Source: Muribaculaceae bacterium (GTDB taxonomy: Bacteria > Bacteroidota > Bacteroidia > Bacteroidales > Muribaculaceae). Taken from it: DNA of 51,929 nt. Shown in pieces: positions 7,639-16,370 of the stretch; position 1 is the stretch's first letter; the number at the start of each line of letters is the position of its first letter. The notes under the pieces are model-generated. The model saw only the letters and a list, made by a program, of their open reading frames with translations. It had not been told where the DNA came from and did not search any database. Location: assembly GCA_017405965.1 (NCBI GenBank), contig JAFQZK010000002.1:1-51929 (forward strand), in the 5' to 3' direction. A program made the translations under genes and the position numbers.

Positions 7639-8232
7639 TTATTTTTTCACACCGAGCAGTGTGAAGAATTCATTTTGACGGTGAATGTCCTCAAATTCAC
7701 CACTATACTCGAATGTGATGGTGGTCGAGTCCTGCTTCTCGACGCCGCGCATCTTCATGCACATGTGCTGTGCCTCGGCATAGACGATGACGCCGCGGTT
7801 GGGGAGCACGCGGGTGAGGAGTTCGCAGATGTCGTGCGTCATGCGCTCCTGGACCTGGAGACGGCGTGAGAAGGTGTCGACGATGCGGGCAAGTTTGCTC
7901 AGGCCGACGATGCCGCCGGCGGGGATGTAGCCGATGGATACCTTGCCGAAGAAGGGTAGCATGTGGTGCTCGCACAGGGAGTAGAACTCGATGTCCTTGA
8001 CGATGACGATCTCGCTGCCCTCGTGCTCAAAGATGGCGCTGTGGACGATGCTGTCGGCGTCCTCGCTGTAGCCGCGGGTGTTCTCGATGAGTGCCTTGGC
8101 GGCGCGCATGGGCGTCTTGGCGAGGCCCTCGCGGTCGGGGTCTTCACCGATGAGTTCAATGATGGCGCGGTAATGTTCGGCTATTTTTTCGGCGAGGCGG
8201 ATGTCCTCGTCGCTGAATTTCATTTTAATCAT
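7639..8232 (-). CDS. folE: GTP cyclohydrolase I
   Basis: The enzyme converts GTP to 7,8-dihydroneopterin triphosphate, the first step of tetrahydrofolate (and queuosine/pterin) synthesis, in the cytoplasm. It has 197 residues from ATGATT at 8232; the next ATG at 8223 gives 194. Zinc ligands are visible as Cys87 and His90 in CEHHMLPF and Cys158 in AEAQHMCMKMRG. SKLARIVDTFSRRLQVQER is the conserved core helix. The start overlaps the stop of the SPOR gene (ATGATTAA), so translation is probably coupled; the much longer upstream open frame is read-through of that gene. The usual length is about 190-220. Order tpiA-SPOR-folE is familiar in Bacteroidales. Confidence 0.95.
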   Translation of the reverse strand: MIKMKFSDEDIRLAEKIAEHYRAIIELIGEDPDREGLAKTPMRAAKALIENTRGYSEDADSIVHSAIFEHEGSEIVIVKDIEFYSLCEHHMLPFFGKVSIGYIPAGGIVGLSKLARIVDTFSRRLQVQERMTHDICELLTRVLPNRGVIVYAEAQHMCMKMRGVEKQDSTTITFEYSGEFEDIHRQNEFFTLLGVKK

Positions 8233-8881
8233 TACTCCAGATGTTAATGCGGTCACGCACGATGACCATTTCACGTGCGAACTTGGGATAGACGCTCTTG
8301 ATGCGCTGCAGTGCGGCCTGGGCCTCGCGTTGTGTCTTGAAGTCACCGATGCGCAGTCGCCATGACGGGGCCTTGTAGGTGATGTAGGAGCGATACTGCG
8401 GGAACTTCATGGCGATGTCGCGCGCACGCTGCTGTGCGGCGGCCTTTGCAGTCTTGTGGTTGTTGTCGCTGTAGGCCTGGATGCGGTATCCCACACCATG
8501 CGATTCGATAGTCTGCTGCGAGGTGTGGTTGCGCTTGGGCTTCTTGGGCGTCAGTTCTTCCTTCTTTTTCTCTTCTTCTTTCTTCTTGTCCTTGTCCTCT
8601 TCCTTCTTGACGTTGTCGTCATCGTCAAGTTCGTTGAGTTTCTCGTCGTCGGTTTTCTTCTTCTCTTTTTCCTTGACTTTCTTGTCCTTGTTGTTGGTCT
8701 GCTGCGGTTGCTTGCCCAGGTCGGCGTTGTTGCGTTTTACCAATTCCTTGGGTGCATCAACCTTCACCTGACCGTTATTGTTCAGGCGTTCAGTGATTTG
8801 CGGACGTTGTGCGCTGGCAGCCAGTGCGATGATGAGCATCATGCACAGGGCGAGGACGCGGATGTGTAAATTGGTCAACAT
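8225..8881 (-). CDS. SPOR-domain periplasmic protein
   Basis: The 218-residue protein has a signal peptide (MLTNLHIRVLALCMMLIIALAA, cleavage after ASA), a highly charged Lys/Glu/Asp linker (about 63-115) and a C-terminal SPOR domain (about 130-212, with VGYRIQAYSDN, WRLRIGDFKTQREAQAAL and VIVRDRINIW). SPOR domains bind denuded peptidoglycan at division septa, so a cell-envelope role is likely. The start at 8881 gives a clean signal peptide and lies downstream of a TATCTTTG promoter box; the longer open frame (to 9094) runs through the promoter. It sits between tpiA and folE on the same strand and overlaps folE by 8 bases. Confidence 0.9.
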   Translation of the reverse strand: MLTNLHIRVLALCMMLIIALAASAQRPQITERLNNNGQVKVDAPKELVKRNNADLGKQPQQTNNKDKKVKEKEKKKTDDEKLNELDDDDNVKKEEDKDKKKEEEKKKEELTPKKPKRNHTSQQTIESHGVGYRIQAYSDNNHKTAKAAAQQRARDIAMKFPQYRSYITYKAPSWRLRIGDFKTQREAQAALQRIKSVYPKFAREMVIVRDRINIWSND

Positions 8882-8916
8882 TATAGCTATAAATGTGTTG
8901 TTGTCGAATTTTGCCG

Positions 8917-8924
8917 CAAAGATA
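8917..8924 (-). promoter_or_regulatory. -7 box of the SPOR-folE operon
   Basis: The complement reads TATCTTTG, a TAnnTTTG match 36 bases before the SPOR start. No clear TTTG was seen at the usual distance upstream. Confidence 0.45.
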
Positions 8925-9058
8925 GTGCATTTTTCATTATCAGGTGCCATTTTGCAAGAAATAATCAATAATTGAGAGGAAATGAGGGTCGCTCGTGCAA
9001 GGCAGAGCCTTACAATACACTGACAAGCTGCTCGCGGAGGTGCTTGGGGCGGGCAAAA

Positions 9059-9095
9059 ATTGGTCCAATTGGCTCTAGTGACCAATTGGACCAAT
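9059..9095. terminator. Long perfect hairpin downstream of tpiA
   Basis: ATTGGTCCAATTGG (9059-9072) and CCAATTGGACCAAT (9082-9095) are exact inverted repeats with a 9-base loop. It lies 24 bases past the tpiA stop and is probably a terminator or mRNA 3' end, though no strong T-run follows. Confidence 0.5.
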
Positions 9096-9118
9096 GGATG
9101 ATGTCGTCAGGGCTTGAC

Positions 9119-9877
9119 TCAGAAGGCTTTTACAATGCCCATGAAGTCGCCGGCCTTCAACGAGGCGCCGCCGATGAGGCCGCCGTCGATGTCGGGCTTA
9201 GCAAACAGTTCGGGGGCGTTGCTCGGCTTGCAGCTGCCGCCGTACAGGATGGTCATGTCATCGGCCACCTGTGCGCCATACTGCTCGGCCAGTAGGCCGC
9301 GGATGAAGGCGTGGATCTCCTGAGCCTGGTCGCTCGTGGCGGTCTTGCCGGTGCCGATGGCCCAGATGGGCTCATAGGCGATGACGATATTGGCCATCTG
9401 CTCGGCGGTCAGGTGGAACAGGGAGTCGCGGATCTCGGCAGCGATAACATCCTTGAATGAACCGTTCTCGCGCTCCTCAAGGCTCTCGCCGCAGCAGAAG
9501 ATCACCTTCAGGCCGTTCTCCAGGGCCAGGTCAACCTTGGTCTTCAGCATCTCATAGCTCTCGTTGTAGTAGCCGCGGCGCTCGCTGTGACCCAGGATCA
9601 CGTAGTTGGCACCCGTCGAGGCAACCATCGCAGCCGAAACCTCACCGGTGTAGGCACCGCTGGTGTGGTCGGCGCAGTTCTGAGCAGCCAGGCCCACGTT
9701 GGCGTCGCCGATGACCTCCTTCACGGCCATCAGGTGGGTAAAGGGAACGCCCATGATGACGTCGCACTTCAGGTTAGCCTCTGCAGCAACAGCGGCACAC
9801 ACGTCCTTGGCGAGCTGTACGCCCTCGGGCACGGTGGTATTCATCTTCCAGTTGCCCGCAACAATGTTCTTTCTCAT
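9119..9877 (-). CDS. tpiA: Triosephosphate isomerase
   Basis: The enzyme interconverts dihydroxyacetone phosphate and glyceraldehyde 3-phosphate in glycolysis (cytoplasm). It has 252 residues, the usual length. Substrate Lys11 lies in GNWKMN, electrophile His97 in ILGHSERR and catalytic Glu169 in [14 protein letters not shown]. The phosphate-binding ends ILYGGS and GGLIGGASL are present. A promoter lies upstream at 9927-9958. It is followed by the SPOR-folE pair on the same strand after a 237-bp gap that holds a perfect hairpin and a separate promoter box, so it is probably a single-gene unit. Confidence 0.97.
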   Translation of the reverse strand: MRKNIVAGNWKMNTTVPEGVQLAKDVCAAVAAEANLKCDVIMGVPFTHLMAVKEVIGDANVGLAAQNCADHTSGAYTGEVSAAMVASTGANYVILGHSERRGYYNESYEMLKTKVDLALENGLKVIFCCGESLEERENGSFKDVIAAEIRDSLFHLTAEQMANIVIAYEPIWAIGTGKTATSDQAQEIHAFIRGLLAEQYGAQVADDMTILYGGSCKPSNAPELFAKPDIDGGLIGGASLKAGDFMGIVKAF

Positions 9878-9926
9878 TTTTCTCTTTCTCAGTTAAACAA
9901 TAAAAATGTGATTCAATTCAATGCCA

Positions 9927-9958
9927 CAAAGGTACAACCTTTTGTTGAAACCATCAAA
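9927..9958 (-). promoter_or_regulatory. Promoter of tpiA
   Basis: The complement strand has TACCTTTG (9927-9934) with TTTG 20 bases upstream (9955-9958), a full Bacteroidota promoter. Confidence 0.65.
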
Positions 9959-10023
9959 CAACAGTCTTGGAATTATCAAACAACAGGAACAACAATAAAC
10001 AACATCAACAACTGTTATTGAAA

Positions 10024-10737
10024 TTACTGGGGGTGGGTGAGGAGTTCGATGATGGCGCTGGGTTGGGTGTCGATGGCCAGGGCGACGATGTAGCCGCCGT
10101 CGATGGGGTAGAGGGTGGGGGTGAGCAGGTCGCCCAGCTTGGCGGCGATGCGGTACTCGACGCGCATGTCGGTGACCTCGAAGCCCTCGGGCAGAAGTTC
10201 CATGGCGATGCGCACATAGTTGGCGTTGTTCATGTGGCGGTTGTAGTCGATGTCGGCGCGCATGACGGGGACAGGCTCCAGCGCGGTGCCGTCCTGCTTG
10301 GGCAGGATGATGCGGCGTCCGCGGTAGTTCATCTCCTGTTTGGCCTCGAGGGTGAGCGAGGCAATGGCGCCCTCGGAAAGGCGGGCGAGCTTGCCCGTGG
10401 CGAGGTCGACAAAGGCGCCCATGCTCCACGTGCGGTAGCAGGGACGGCCCTGGGCGTCGCGGATGAAGGTGTTGCGGAAGCCGTACATCGGCAACACCTC
10501 GTAGATTGAAGTGGTCACTGTCAGCTCCTCTTTGAAGCGCGGCACGCGCACGACCTCGACCTGGCGCGTGGCGAGCAACTGTGTCATATTGTTGTCGGTG
10601 AAGAACTTGCGGGCCGTGGGCTCGCTGTCGATCCACATTTCGGAGCAGTCCTGCATCATCTGCAGGGCCGAGTATAGTTTCAGTTTGCCCTCGCTGTCGC
10701 AGCAACTGGTGGTGACCTTGTAGTTGAGTGTGTACAT
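10024..10737 (-). CDS. Acyl-ACP thioesterase (FatA/FatB type)
   Basis: The 237-residue protein is composed of two hot-dog folds. The first half carries WSMGAFVDLATGKLARL; the second starts with RADIDYNRHMNNANYVR, which contains the D-x-N-x-H-x-N signature of the FatA/FatB active site. It hydrolyses acyl-ACP to free fatty acid and so sets membrane or free-fatty-acid chain length in the cytoplasm. A TAACTTTG box (complement of 10762-10769) lies 25 bases before the start. It is transcribed divergently from the etfBA-acyl-CoA dehydrogenase genes, which suggests but does not prove a link to lipid metabolism. Confidence 0.9.
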   Translation of the reverse strand: MYTLNYKVTTSCCDSEGKLKLYSALQMMQDCSEMWIDSEPTARKFFTDNNMTQLLATRQVEVVRVPRFKEELTVTTSIYEVLPMYGFRNTFIRDAQGRPCYRTWSMGAFVDLATGKLARLSEGAIASLTLEAKQEMNYRGRRIILPKQDGTALEPVPVMRADIDYNRHMNNANYVRIAMELLPEGFEVTDMRVEYRIAAKLGDLLTPTLYPIDGGYIVALAIDTQPSAIIELLTHPQ

Positions 10738-10855
10738 GATTGATAGTAGTTAATCGGTGTGCAAAGTTAGCCATATTCTTGAGAATAATGAATGTAAATC
10801 CACATTATTAATATACTTTAAGGGGGTGGGGTGGGTGAGTTTGCGGGATTTTTTG

Positions 10856-10863
10856 TACCTTTG
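10856..10863 (+). promoter_or_regulatory. -7 box of the etfBA-acyl-CoA dehydrogenase genes
   Basis: TACCTTTG matches TAnnTTTG and is followed by GCGG, as at several other genes here. The leader to the etfB start is about 75 bases. Confidence 0.55.
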
Positions 10864-10946
10864 CGGCGTTTTTGTGCTCAAATGGCACAAGTGACTGAAA
10901 ATAAAAAGAATATCAACGTAACAACCATAAAATTAAAAAAGAAACT

Positions 10947-11819
10947 ATGGGTTTAAGAATCATTGTTCTGGCCAAGCAAGTGCCAGATACCCGCAACGTG
11001 GGTAAAGATGCGATGAAGGAGGACGGCACCATCAACCGTGCCGCTCTGCCCGCCATTTTCAACCCCGAGGACCTGAACGCCCTTGAACAGGCGTTGCAAC
11101 TCAAGGATGCCCATCCCGGTTCGACCATCACACTGCTGACAATGGGCTTGCCCCGCAGCGCCGAGATGGTGCGCGAGAGCCTGTACCGCGGTGGCGATGA
11201 CGGCGTTGTGTTGACCGACCGCCCCCTGGGTGGCGCCGACACCCTGGCCACAAGCTATTCGCTGGCTCAGGCTATCCGTCACATGGGTGAGTTTGACATC
11301 ATCGTGGGTGGCCGTCAGGCTATCGACGGCGACACGGCCCAGGTGGGTCCGCAGATCGCCGAGAAGTTGGGTCTGCCCCAGGTGACCTATGCCGAGAGCA
11401 TTCAGGTTGCTGACGGCAAGGCTACCATCAAGCGTCGCATCGAGCGCGGCTTCGAGACCGTGGAGTGCCCGCTGCCCCTCGTGGTGACCGTCAACGGCAG
11501 CGCCGACGCCTGCCGTCCCCGCAACGCCCGCCTGATCCAGAAGTACAAATATGCCGTGACGCCCAGCGAGAAGGCCGCTCTGCCCGCCGATCGCCAGGCG
11601 CTCATGGATGCCCGTCCTTACCTTGCCATCAAGGAGTGGGGCGTGAAGGAGATTGAGGCCGACCCCGAGCAGATCGGTATGGCCGGCTCGCCCACCAAGG
11701 TGAAGACCATCGTCAACGTAGCCTTCCAGGCCAAGGAAGCCCGTCGCATCGACGCTGCTGCCGACGCCGAGCTCGAGGGCCTCGTGAAAGAACTCATCGC
11801 CGACCACATTATCGGATAA
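10947..11819 (+). CDS. etfB: Electron transfer flavoprotein, beta subunit
   Basis: The 290-residue protein has the EtfB/FixA adenine-nucleotide alpha-hydrolase fold: LRIIVLAKQVPDTRN at the N-terminus, FNPEDLNALEQALQLKD, ITLLTMGLP, FDIIVGGRQAIDGDTAQVGP and the PLPLVVTVNG segment. With EtfA it forms a soluble FAD/AMP heterodimer that takes electrons from acyl-CoA dehydrogenase. It is first in the etfB-etfA-acdA group, the usual Bacteroidota order. The gap to etfA holds a perfect hairpin and a heptamer array, so downstream expression may be tuned. Confidence 0.95.
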   Translation: MGLRIIVLAKQVPDTRNVGKDAMKEDGTINRAALPAIFNPEDLNALEQALQLKDAHPGSTITLLTMGLPRSAEMVRESLYRGGDDGVVLTDRPLGGADTLATSYSLAQAIRHMGEFDIIVGGRQAIDGDTAQVGPQIAEKLGLPQVTYAESIQVADGKATIKRRIERGFETVECPLPLVVTVNGSADACRPRNARLIQKYKYAVTPSEKAALPADRQALMDARPYLAIKEWGVKEIEADPEQIGMAGSPTKVKTIVNVAFQAKEARRIDAAADAELEGLVKELIADHIIG

Positions 11820-11820
11820 A

Positions 11821-11872
11821 ACAACTTGCCGAGCGGCAAGTTGTGATTAGAGATTAGAGATTAGTGATTAGA
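11821..11872. repeat. Hairpin plus (GATTAGA) heptamer array between etfB and etfA
   Basis: ACAACTTGCC (11821-11830) pairs exactly with GGCAAGTTGT (11835-11844). It is followed without a gap by four heptamers, GATTAGA GATTAGA GATTAGT GATTAGA (11845-11872). The hairpin lies directly after the etfB stop and may act as a processing or attenuation site. Confidence 0.7.
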
Positions 11873-11888
11873 GAAATAACTGACAATA

Positions 11889-12917
11889 ATGGAAGACAAG
11901 AATAATCTGATAGTCTATTGCGAGTATGACGAGGGCCGCATCGCCGACGTCAGCCTCGAACTGTTGACCAAGGGCCGCCAACTGGCCACCCGTCTGGGCT
12001 GCCGCCTCGAGGCACTGGTGCTGGGCGATAAGCTCGAGGGCATCGAGCAGGAATTGTTCCCCTACGGCGTTGACGTGGTCTATAAGGTGCAGGATGAGCG
12101 TCTGTTCCCCTACACGTCGCTGCCCCACAGCAGCGTGGTGACCACGTTGTTCAAGGAGATTGAGCCGCAGGTGTGCCTCATGGGCGCCACCACCATCGGC
12201 CGTGACCTGGGTCCCCGCGTGTCATCGTGCCTGCACAGCGGTCTGACCGCCGACTGCACCTCGCTGGAGATCGGTGACCACACCGACGCAGCCAAGGGCA
12301 AGGAGTATAAGGACCTGTTGTACCAGATCCGTCCCGCTTTCGGCGGCAACATCGTTGCCACCATCGTCAACCCCGAGTGCCGTCCCCAGATGGCTACCGT
12401 GCGCGAGGGTGTGATGAAGAAGGAAATCTTCGATGAGGGTTACAAGGGCGAGGTCATCAACCTCGATCCTGACAAGTACATTGACCCTGCCAGCCTCGTG
12501 GTGAAAATCATCGACCGCGAGATCGAGCAGAGCAAGGTCAACATCAAGAACGCCCATATCATCGTGGCCGGTGGCTACGGCGTGGGCAGCAAGGAGAACT
12601 TCGACATGCTGTTTGAACTGGCCGACGTGCTCGGCGGCGAGGTAGGCGCCTCGCGTGCTGCCGTCGATGCCGGTTTCACCGACCATGACCGCCAAATCGG
12701 CCAGACCGGTGTCACCGTGCGTCCCAAGCTGTACATAGCCTGCGGTATCTCGGGTCAGATCCAGCACATCGCTGGCATGAACGAGAGCAGTATCATCATC
12801 AGCATCAACACCGACCCCGATGCGCCCATCAACGCGATTGCCGACTATGTGATCACGGGCAGTGTTGAGGACGTGATTCCCCGTCTCATCAAGCACTACA
12901 AGAAGAATTCAAAATAA
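11889..12917 (+). CDS. etfA: Electron transfer flavoprotein, alpha subunit
   Basis: The 342-residue protein is the FAD-binding partner of EtfB. The N-terminal half has the ETF fold (VCLMGATTIGRDLGPRVSS, LTADCTSLEI). The C-terminal FAD domain is clear: VAGGYGVGSKENF, GASRAAVDAGF, QIGQTGVTVRPKLYIACGIS, IQHIAGMNESSIIISINTDP. It passes electrons from acyl-CoA dehydrogenases to the respiratory chain or to a bifurcating partner. The start at 11889 follows the heptamer array by 16 bases. The neighbouring acyl-CoA dehydrogenase probably forms a functional complex with it. Confidence 0.95.
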   Translation: MEDKNNLIVYCEYDEGRIADVSLELLTKGRQLATRLGCRLEALVLGDKLEGIEQELFPYGVDVVYKVQDERLFPYTSLPHSSVVTTLFKEIEPQVCLMGATTIGRDLGPRVSSCLHSGLTADCTSLEIGDHTDAAKGKEYKDLLYQIRPAFGGNIVATIVNPECRPQMATVREGVMKKEIFDEGYKGEVINLDPDKYIDPASLVVKIIDREIEQSKVNIKNAHIIVAGGYGVGSKENFDMLFELADVLGGEVGASRAAVDAGFTDHDRQIGQTGVTVRPKLYIACGISGQIQHIAGMNESSIIISINTDPDAPINAIADYVITGSVEDVIPRLIKHYKKNSK

Positions 12918-12927
12918 ATTAGTTTAG

Positions 12928-13017
12928 TTTCTAGTCCATAGTCCCTAGTTTCTAGTTGGCATCCGCTCAAGGCAATTAGGGAAAACAAACTAGGGACTAG
13001 AAACTAGGGACTAGAAA
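12928..13017. repeat. Two opposed heptamer arrays (CTAG type) between etfA and acdA
   Basis: The left array is TTTCTAG TCCATAG TCCCTAG TTTCTAG (12928-12955). The right array is CTAGGGA CTAGAAA CTAGGGA CTAGAAA (12990-13017), the reverse complement of the same units. The two could fold into an imperfect 30-bp hairpin just before the dehydrogenase start. They have the same 7-base period as the arrays at 11845 and 29916. Confidence 0.75.
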
Positions 13018-13030
13018 CTCAAAAAAGAAT

Positions 13031-14737
13031 ATGGCTAACTTTTATACCGACAATAAAGCGCTGCAGTACCACCTGCGTCACCCGCTGATGAAGCAGATTG
13101 TTGCCTTGCGTGAGCGCGACTATACCCAGAGCGAGAAATTCGACTATGCGCCCCTCGACTTCGAGGACGCGATGGATTCTTACGAGCGCGTGCTGGACAT
13201 CATCGGCGAGGTTTGCGGTGACATCATCGCCCCCAACGCCAAGGATGTTGACCTGGAGGGTCCCCACCACGAGAACGGCCGCGTGCGCTATGCCAAGGGC
13301 ACCGAGGTCAACCTCAAGGCCCTGAACCAGGCTGGTCTGATGGGCATCACCTTGCCCCGCCAGTACGGTGGCCTGAACATGTCGTCGATTCCCTACATCA
13401 TGGCTGCCGATATGGTGAGCCGTGCCGATGCGGGCTTCGTCAACGTGTGGGGTCTGCAGGACTGCGCCGAGACCATCAACGAGTTTGCCAACGAGGACCA
13501 GAAGCAGCGTTTCCTGCCCCGCACCTGCAAGGGCGAGACCCTGGCGATGGACCTCACCGAGCCCGACGCCGGCAGTGACCTGCAGTCGGTGATGCTCAAG
13601 GCAACCCAGGACGAGGACGGCACTTGGCGCCTGAACGGCGTGAAGCGCTTCATCACCAATGGTGACGGTGACATCTCGCTCGTGCTCGCACGCAGCGAGG
13701 AGGGCACCCGCGACGGTCGCGGCCTGTCGATGTTTATCTATGACAAGCGTGACGGCGGCATGACCGTGCGCCGCATCGAGGACAAGATGGGTATCCACGG
13801 CAGCCCCACGTGCGAACTCGTGTTCAAGAACGCTAAGGCCGAGCTGTGCGGTGACCGCAAGCTGGGTCTCATCAAGTATGTGATGTCGCTGATGAACGGT
13901 GCCCGCCTGGGCATCGCCGCTCAGAGCGTCGGCGTGAGCGAGGCCGCCTATCAGGAGGCTATCGCCTATGCCCGCAGCCGTGAGCAGTTCGGCAAGGCCA
14001 TCATCAACTTCCCCGCTGTGAGCGAGATGATTGCCAACATCAAGGCCAAGCTCGATGCCTCGCGCACCCTGCTCTATGAGTGCACCCGCTTCGTGGACAT
14101 GTACAAGTCGCTCGAGGCCATCAGCCGTGAGAGCACCCTCGCCCCCGAGGAGCGCAAGACCATGAAGGCCTACAACCGCCTGGCCGATGCCTTCACGCCG
14201 CTGGCCAAGGGCATGACGAGCGAGTTCTGCAACCAGAACGCCTATGACTGCGTACAGATTCACGGCGGTAGCGGCTTCATGCGCGACTACGCCTGTGAGC
14301 GCATCTACCGTGATGCCCGCATTACCAGCATCTACGAGGGCACGACCCAGTTGCAGGTGGTAGCTGCCATCCGCCACGTCACCACGGGCACCTATCTGAA
14401 CCAGATCAAGGAGTACGCCGCCCGCGAGTACAGCGAGGCTGTCGCTCCCATGAAGGCTAAACTCGAGGCCATGACCGCCCTCTACGAGGAGACCTTTGCC
14501 AAGGTGCAGGCCGTCGAGGATCCCGAGTACATCACCTTCCACGCTCGTCGTCTGGTCGAGATGCTCGGTCACATCATCATGGGCTATCTGCTCATCGGTG
14601 ACGCCAGCAACGAGCCCGACCTGTTCATGGACAGCGCCAAGGTCTATGTCAACATGGGTGAGGCCGAGGTGGCACGCCACGCTCGCTTCATCGGCGCTTT
14701 CAACCCTGCCGACCAGGCCGCTTACATGCGCCAGTAA
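13031..14737 (+). CDS. Acyl-CoA dehydrogenase
   Basis: This 568-residue protein is longer than the usual roughly 380-residue enzyme, with the long C-terminal extension seen in FadE12/AcdA-type members. FAD and substrate motifs are present: LAMDLTEPDAGSDLQS, FITNGDGDISLVLAR, DKMGIHGSPTCELVFKNA, ARSREQFGKAI, QIHGGSGFMRDYACERIYRDARI and the catalytic-Glu-type ITSIYEGTTQLQ. It oxidises acyl-CoA to enoyl-CoA and gives electrons to EtfBA encoded just upstream. In anaerobes such an arrangement may serve a butyryl-CoA-type reaction; the substrate is not readable from sequence. It ends at a strong terminator. A long antisense frame across the gene is a codon-use shadow. Confidence 0.93.
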   Translation: MANFYTDNKALQYHLRHPLMKQIVALRERDYTQSEKFDYAPLDFEDAMDSYERVLDIIGEVCGDIIAPNAKDVDLEGPHHENGRVRYAKGTEVNLKALNQAGLMGITLPRQYGGLNMSSIPYIMAADMVSRADAGFVNVWGLQDCAETINEFANEDQKQRFLPRTCKGETLAMDLTEPDAGSDLQSVMLKATQDEDGTWRLNGVKRFITNGDGDISLVLARSEEGTRDGRGLSMFIYDKRDGGMTVRRIEDKMGIHGSPTCELVFKNAKAELCGDRKLGLIKYVMSLMNGARLGIAAQSVGVSEAAYQEAIAYARSREQFGKAIINFPAVSEMIANIKAKLDASRTLLYECTRFVDMYKSLEAISRESTLAPEERKTMKAYNRLADAFTPLAKGMTSEFCNQNAYDCVQIHGGSGFMRDYACERIYRDARITSIYEGTTQLQVVAAIRHVTTGTYLNQIKEYAAREYSEAVAPMKAKLEAMTALYEETFAKVQAVEDPEYITFHARRLVEMLGHIIMGYLLIGDASNEPDLFMDSAKVYVNMGEAEVARHARFIGAFNPADQAAYMRQ

Positions 14738-14748
14738 AGTTAAGGATA

Positions 14749-14796
14749 TCTCGCCCGGAATAGGCGTCATGCTGCCGGGCGAGAAATCTTTTTTAT
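14749..14796 (+). terminator. Terminator of the etfBA-acdA genes
   Basis: TCTCGCCCGG (14749-14758) pairs with CCGGGCGAGA (14775-14784), followed by AATCTTTTTTAT. Confidence 0.85.
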
Positions 14797-14935
14797 GTGT
14801 GAATAGTTTACAAGTTAAGTGTTTTATCACAGATTGTTGAAGTGGCTTATTGCCTAAAAACTGTTGATGAATAGCATATAGAAATAACCAAGAAATAACC
14901 CCCTATTTTATTAACAATTCAATTATTTTTTATCT

Positions 14936-15358
14936 ATGAAGAAATTTTATTTTTTCTTGTCAGTCATGTTACTGGCTTTGGTTTCCGTTGGTGTTGCTTC
15001 ATGTGGTGATGATAAGGATGAGCCCGTGAATTCTGACATCGTTGGCACTTGGCAGGTTAAATCCATTGATGACGATGGTGAAGCCTATGAGAATTTGGTC
15101 CAGTTCACCAAAAACGGCAAATGGCATTCAGTTGATATTTACGTTGAATACGATGGAACTGATGTCGATGTTGAACATGGAACATATTCCGTTTCCGGAA
15201 ATAAGCTTATGGTGACTTACACTGACGATGGTCATAGCATTACCGAGACATTTACTTATGAAGTAAAGGGCAACAAATTGATGCTTTCTTACATGGATTA
15301 TCCCGTTGTTCTGACTTATAACCGTGTCAGTGACAGCCTCATTGAGAAATATCTGTAA
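14936..15358 (+). CDS. Lipocalin-like lipoprotein
   Basis: This 140-residue lipoprotein has the lipobox VASC, predicting lipid-linked Cys at about residue 23 and an envelope location. The mature part is short and beta-rich: IVGTWQVKSIDDDGEA, FTKNGKWHSVDIY, HGTYSVSGNKLMVTY, FTYEVKGNKLMLSYMD. This is the repeated strand pattern of Bacteroidota lipocalin-like (DUF4488/DUF5004-like) proteins, which usually bind small ligands, but the ligand is unknown. It stands alone between two terminators. Confidence 0.75.
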   Translation: MKKFYFFLSVMLLALVSVGVASCGDDKDEPVNSDIVGTWQVKSIDDDGEAYENLVQFTKNGKWHSVDIYVEYDGTDVDVEHGTYSVSGNKLMVTYTDDGHSITETFTYEVKGNKLMLSYMDYPVVLTYNRVSDSLIEKYL

Positions 15359-15383
15359 AATATAGAGCTCTTTTACGGTTAAG

Positions 15384-15425
15384 CGTGTCCCTGCCGATGT
15401 ATATCGGTGGAGACACGTTTTTTTT
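15384..15425 (+). terminator. Terminator of the lipocalin-like gene
   Basis: CGTGTC (15384-15389) pairs with GACACG (15412-15417), and the inner stem CCGAT/ATCGG closes the loop. Eight T follow. Confidence 0.8.
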
Positions 15426-15434
15426 GGCGATGTG

Positions 15435-15465
15435 TTGCCAAGGTAGAGTAAATGCTATATCTTTG
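15435..15465 (+). promoter_or_regulatory. Promoter of the cation efflux gene
   Basis: TTG at 15435-15437 and TATCTTTG at 15458-15465, 20 bases apart. The ATG at 15473 is 7 bases past the box, so the mRNA is almost leaderless. Confidence 0.65.
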
Positions 15466-15472
15466 CGGCATC

Positions 15473-16357
15473 ATGAGTCGTGAGAAGGAGATATATAAGG
15501 TGACGCTGGTGGGCAGTGCGGGTAATGTTGCGCTGCTGACCTTCAAGTTCATCGCCGGTGTGATGGGACACAGTTCGGCGATGATTGCCGATGCCGTGCA
15601 CTCGCTATCGGACTTCATTACCGACGTCATCGTGCTCGCTTTTGTCCACGTGAGCGCCAAGCCGCAGGACAAGGACCACGATTACGGCCATGGCAAGTAC
15701 GAGACCTTCGCCTCGTTTATCATCGGTTTAGCGGTGATGGCAGCAGCAACGGGCATCATTATCTCGGGCGTCGCCAAACTCATCGATTGGGCCGGAGGCA
15801 AGCAGCTTGCAGCGCCGGGATGGCTCGCCCTGGCAGCCGCCATCATCTCGATTCTGGTCAAGGAAATCCTCTTCCGCTATACGGTCATTCGCGGCAAGAA
15901 ACTTGATTCACAGGCACTGGTGGCCAACGCCTGGCACCATCGCAGCGACGCCCTCTCGTCGATAGGGACGACCGTGGGCATCGGTGGCGCTATCCTGTTG
16001 GGTCATCGCTGGACAGTGCTCGACCCGCTGGCTTCGGTCTTTGTGGGCGGTATGCTGGTCAAGGTGTCCATCCAATTGTTGCGTACCAGCATCGGTGAAC
16101 TCACCGAGTCCTCGCTCTCGGGCGAGATAGAGCAGGAAATCGAGGACATCATCCGTTCATTCCCCGACGTGAGCGAGCCGCACAACCTGCGCACGCGTCG
16201 CATCGGCAACCGCTTCGCCATTGAGGCCCATGTGCGCATGGACGGCAATGTGCCGCTCACCGTCGCTCACGATCGAGCCTCGGCAATCGAGAACCGCCTG
16301 CGGGAGCGTTTCGGCCGCCAGACTCACGTCACCATCCACATGGAACCCGTCAAGTAA
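15473..16357 (+). CDS. Cation diffusion facilitator family transporter
   Basis: The 294-residue inner-membrane metal/proton antiporter has six predicted helices and a cytoplasmic C-terminal domain. The two intramembrane metal-site motifs are visible: DAVHSLSDFITD (helix 2) and HHRSDALSS (helix 5). The C-terminal part (SIGELTESSLSGEIEQEIED, IEAHVRMDGNVPL, THVTIHME) matches the ferredoxin-like dimerisation domain. It exports Zn2+, Fe2+ or Mn2+. The start at MSREKEIYK is chosen because the upstream in-frame ATG (15452) precedes the promoter box. Confidence 0.93.
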   Translation: MSREKEIYKVTLVGSAGNVALLTFKFIAGVMGHSSAMIADAVHSLSDFITDVIVLAFVHVSAKPQDKDHDYGHGKYETFASFIIGLAVMAAATGIIISGVAKLIDWAGGKQLAAPGWLALAAAIISILVKEILFRYTVIRGKKLDSQALVANAWHHRSDALSSIGTTVGIGGAILLGHRWTVLDPLASVFVGGMLVKVSIQLLRTSIGELTESSLSGEIEQEIEDIIRSFPDVSEPHNLRTRRIGNRFAIEAHVRMDGNVPLTVAHDRASAIENRLRERFGRQTHVTIHMEPVK

Positions 16358-16370
16358 TGGCATATAGAAA

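Noticed and set aside
13019-14830. 603-codon leftward open frame across the acyl-CoA dehydrogenase gene
   Set aside because: It is antisense to a clearly conserved enzyme, has no family motif, and arises from codon bias in the GC-rich gene. The same applies to antisense frames at 31137-32366, 18113-19078 and 10953-11807.
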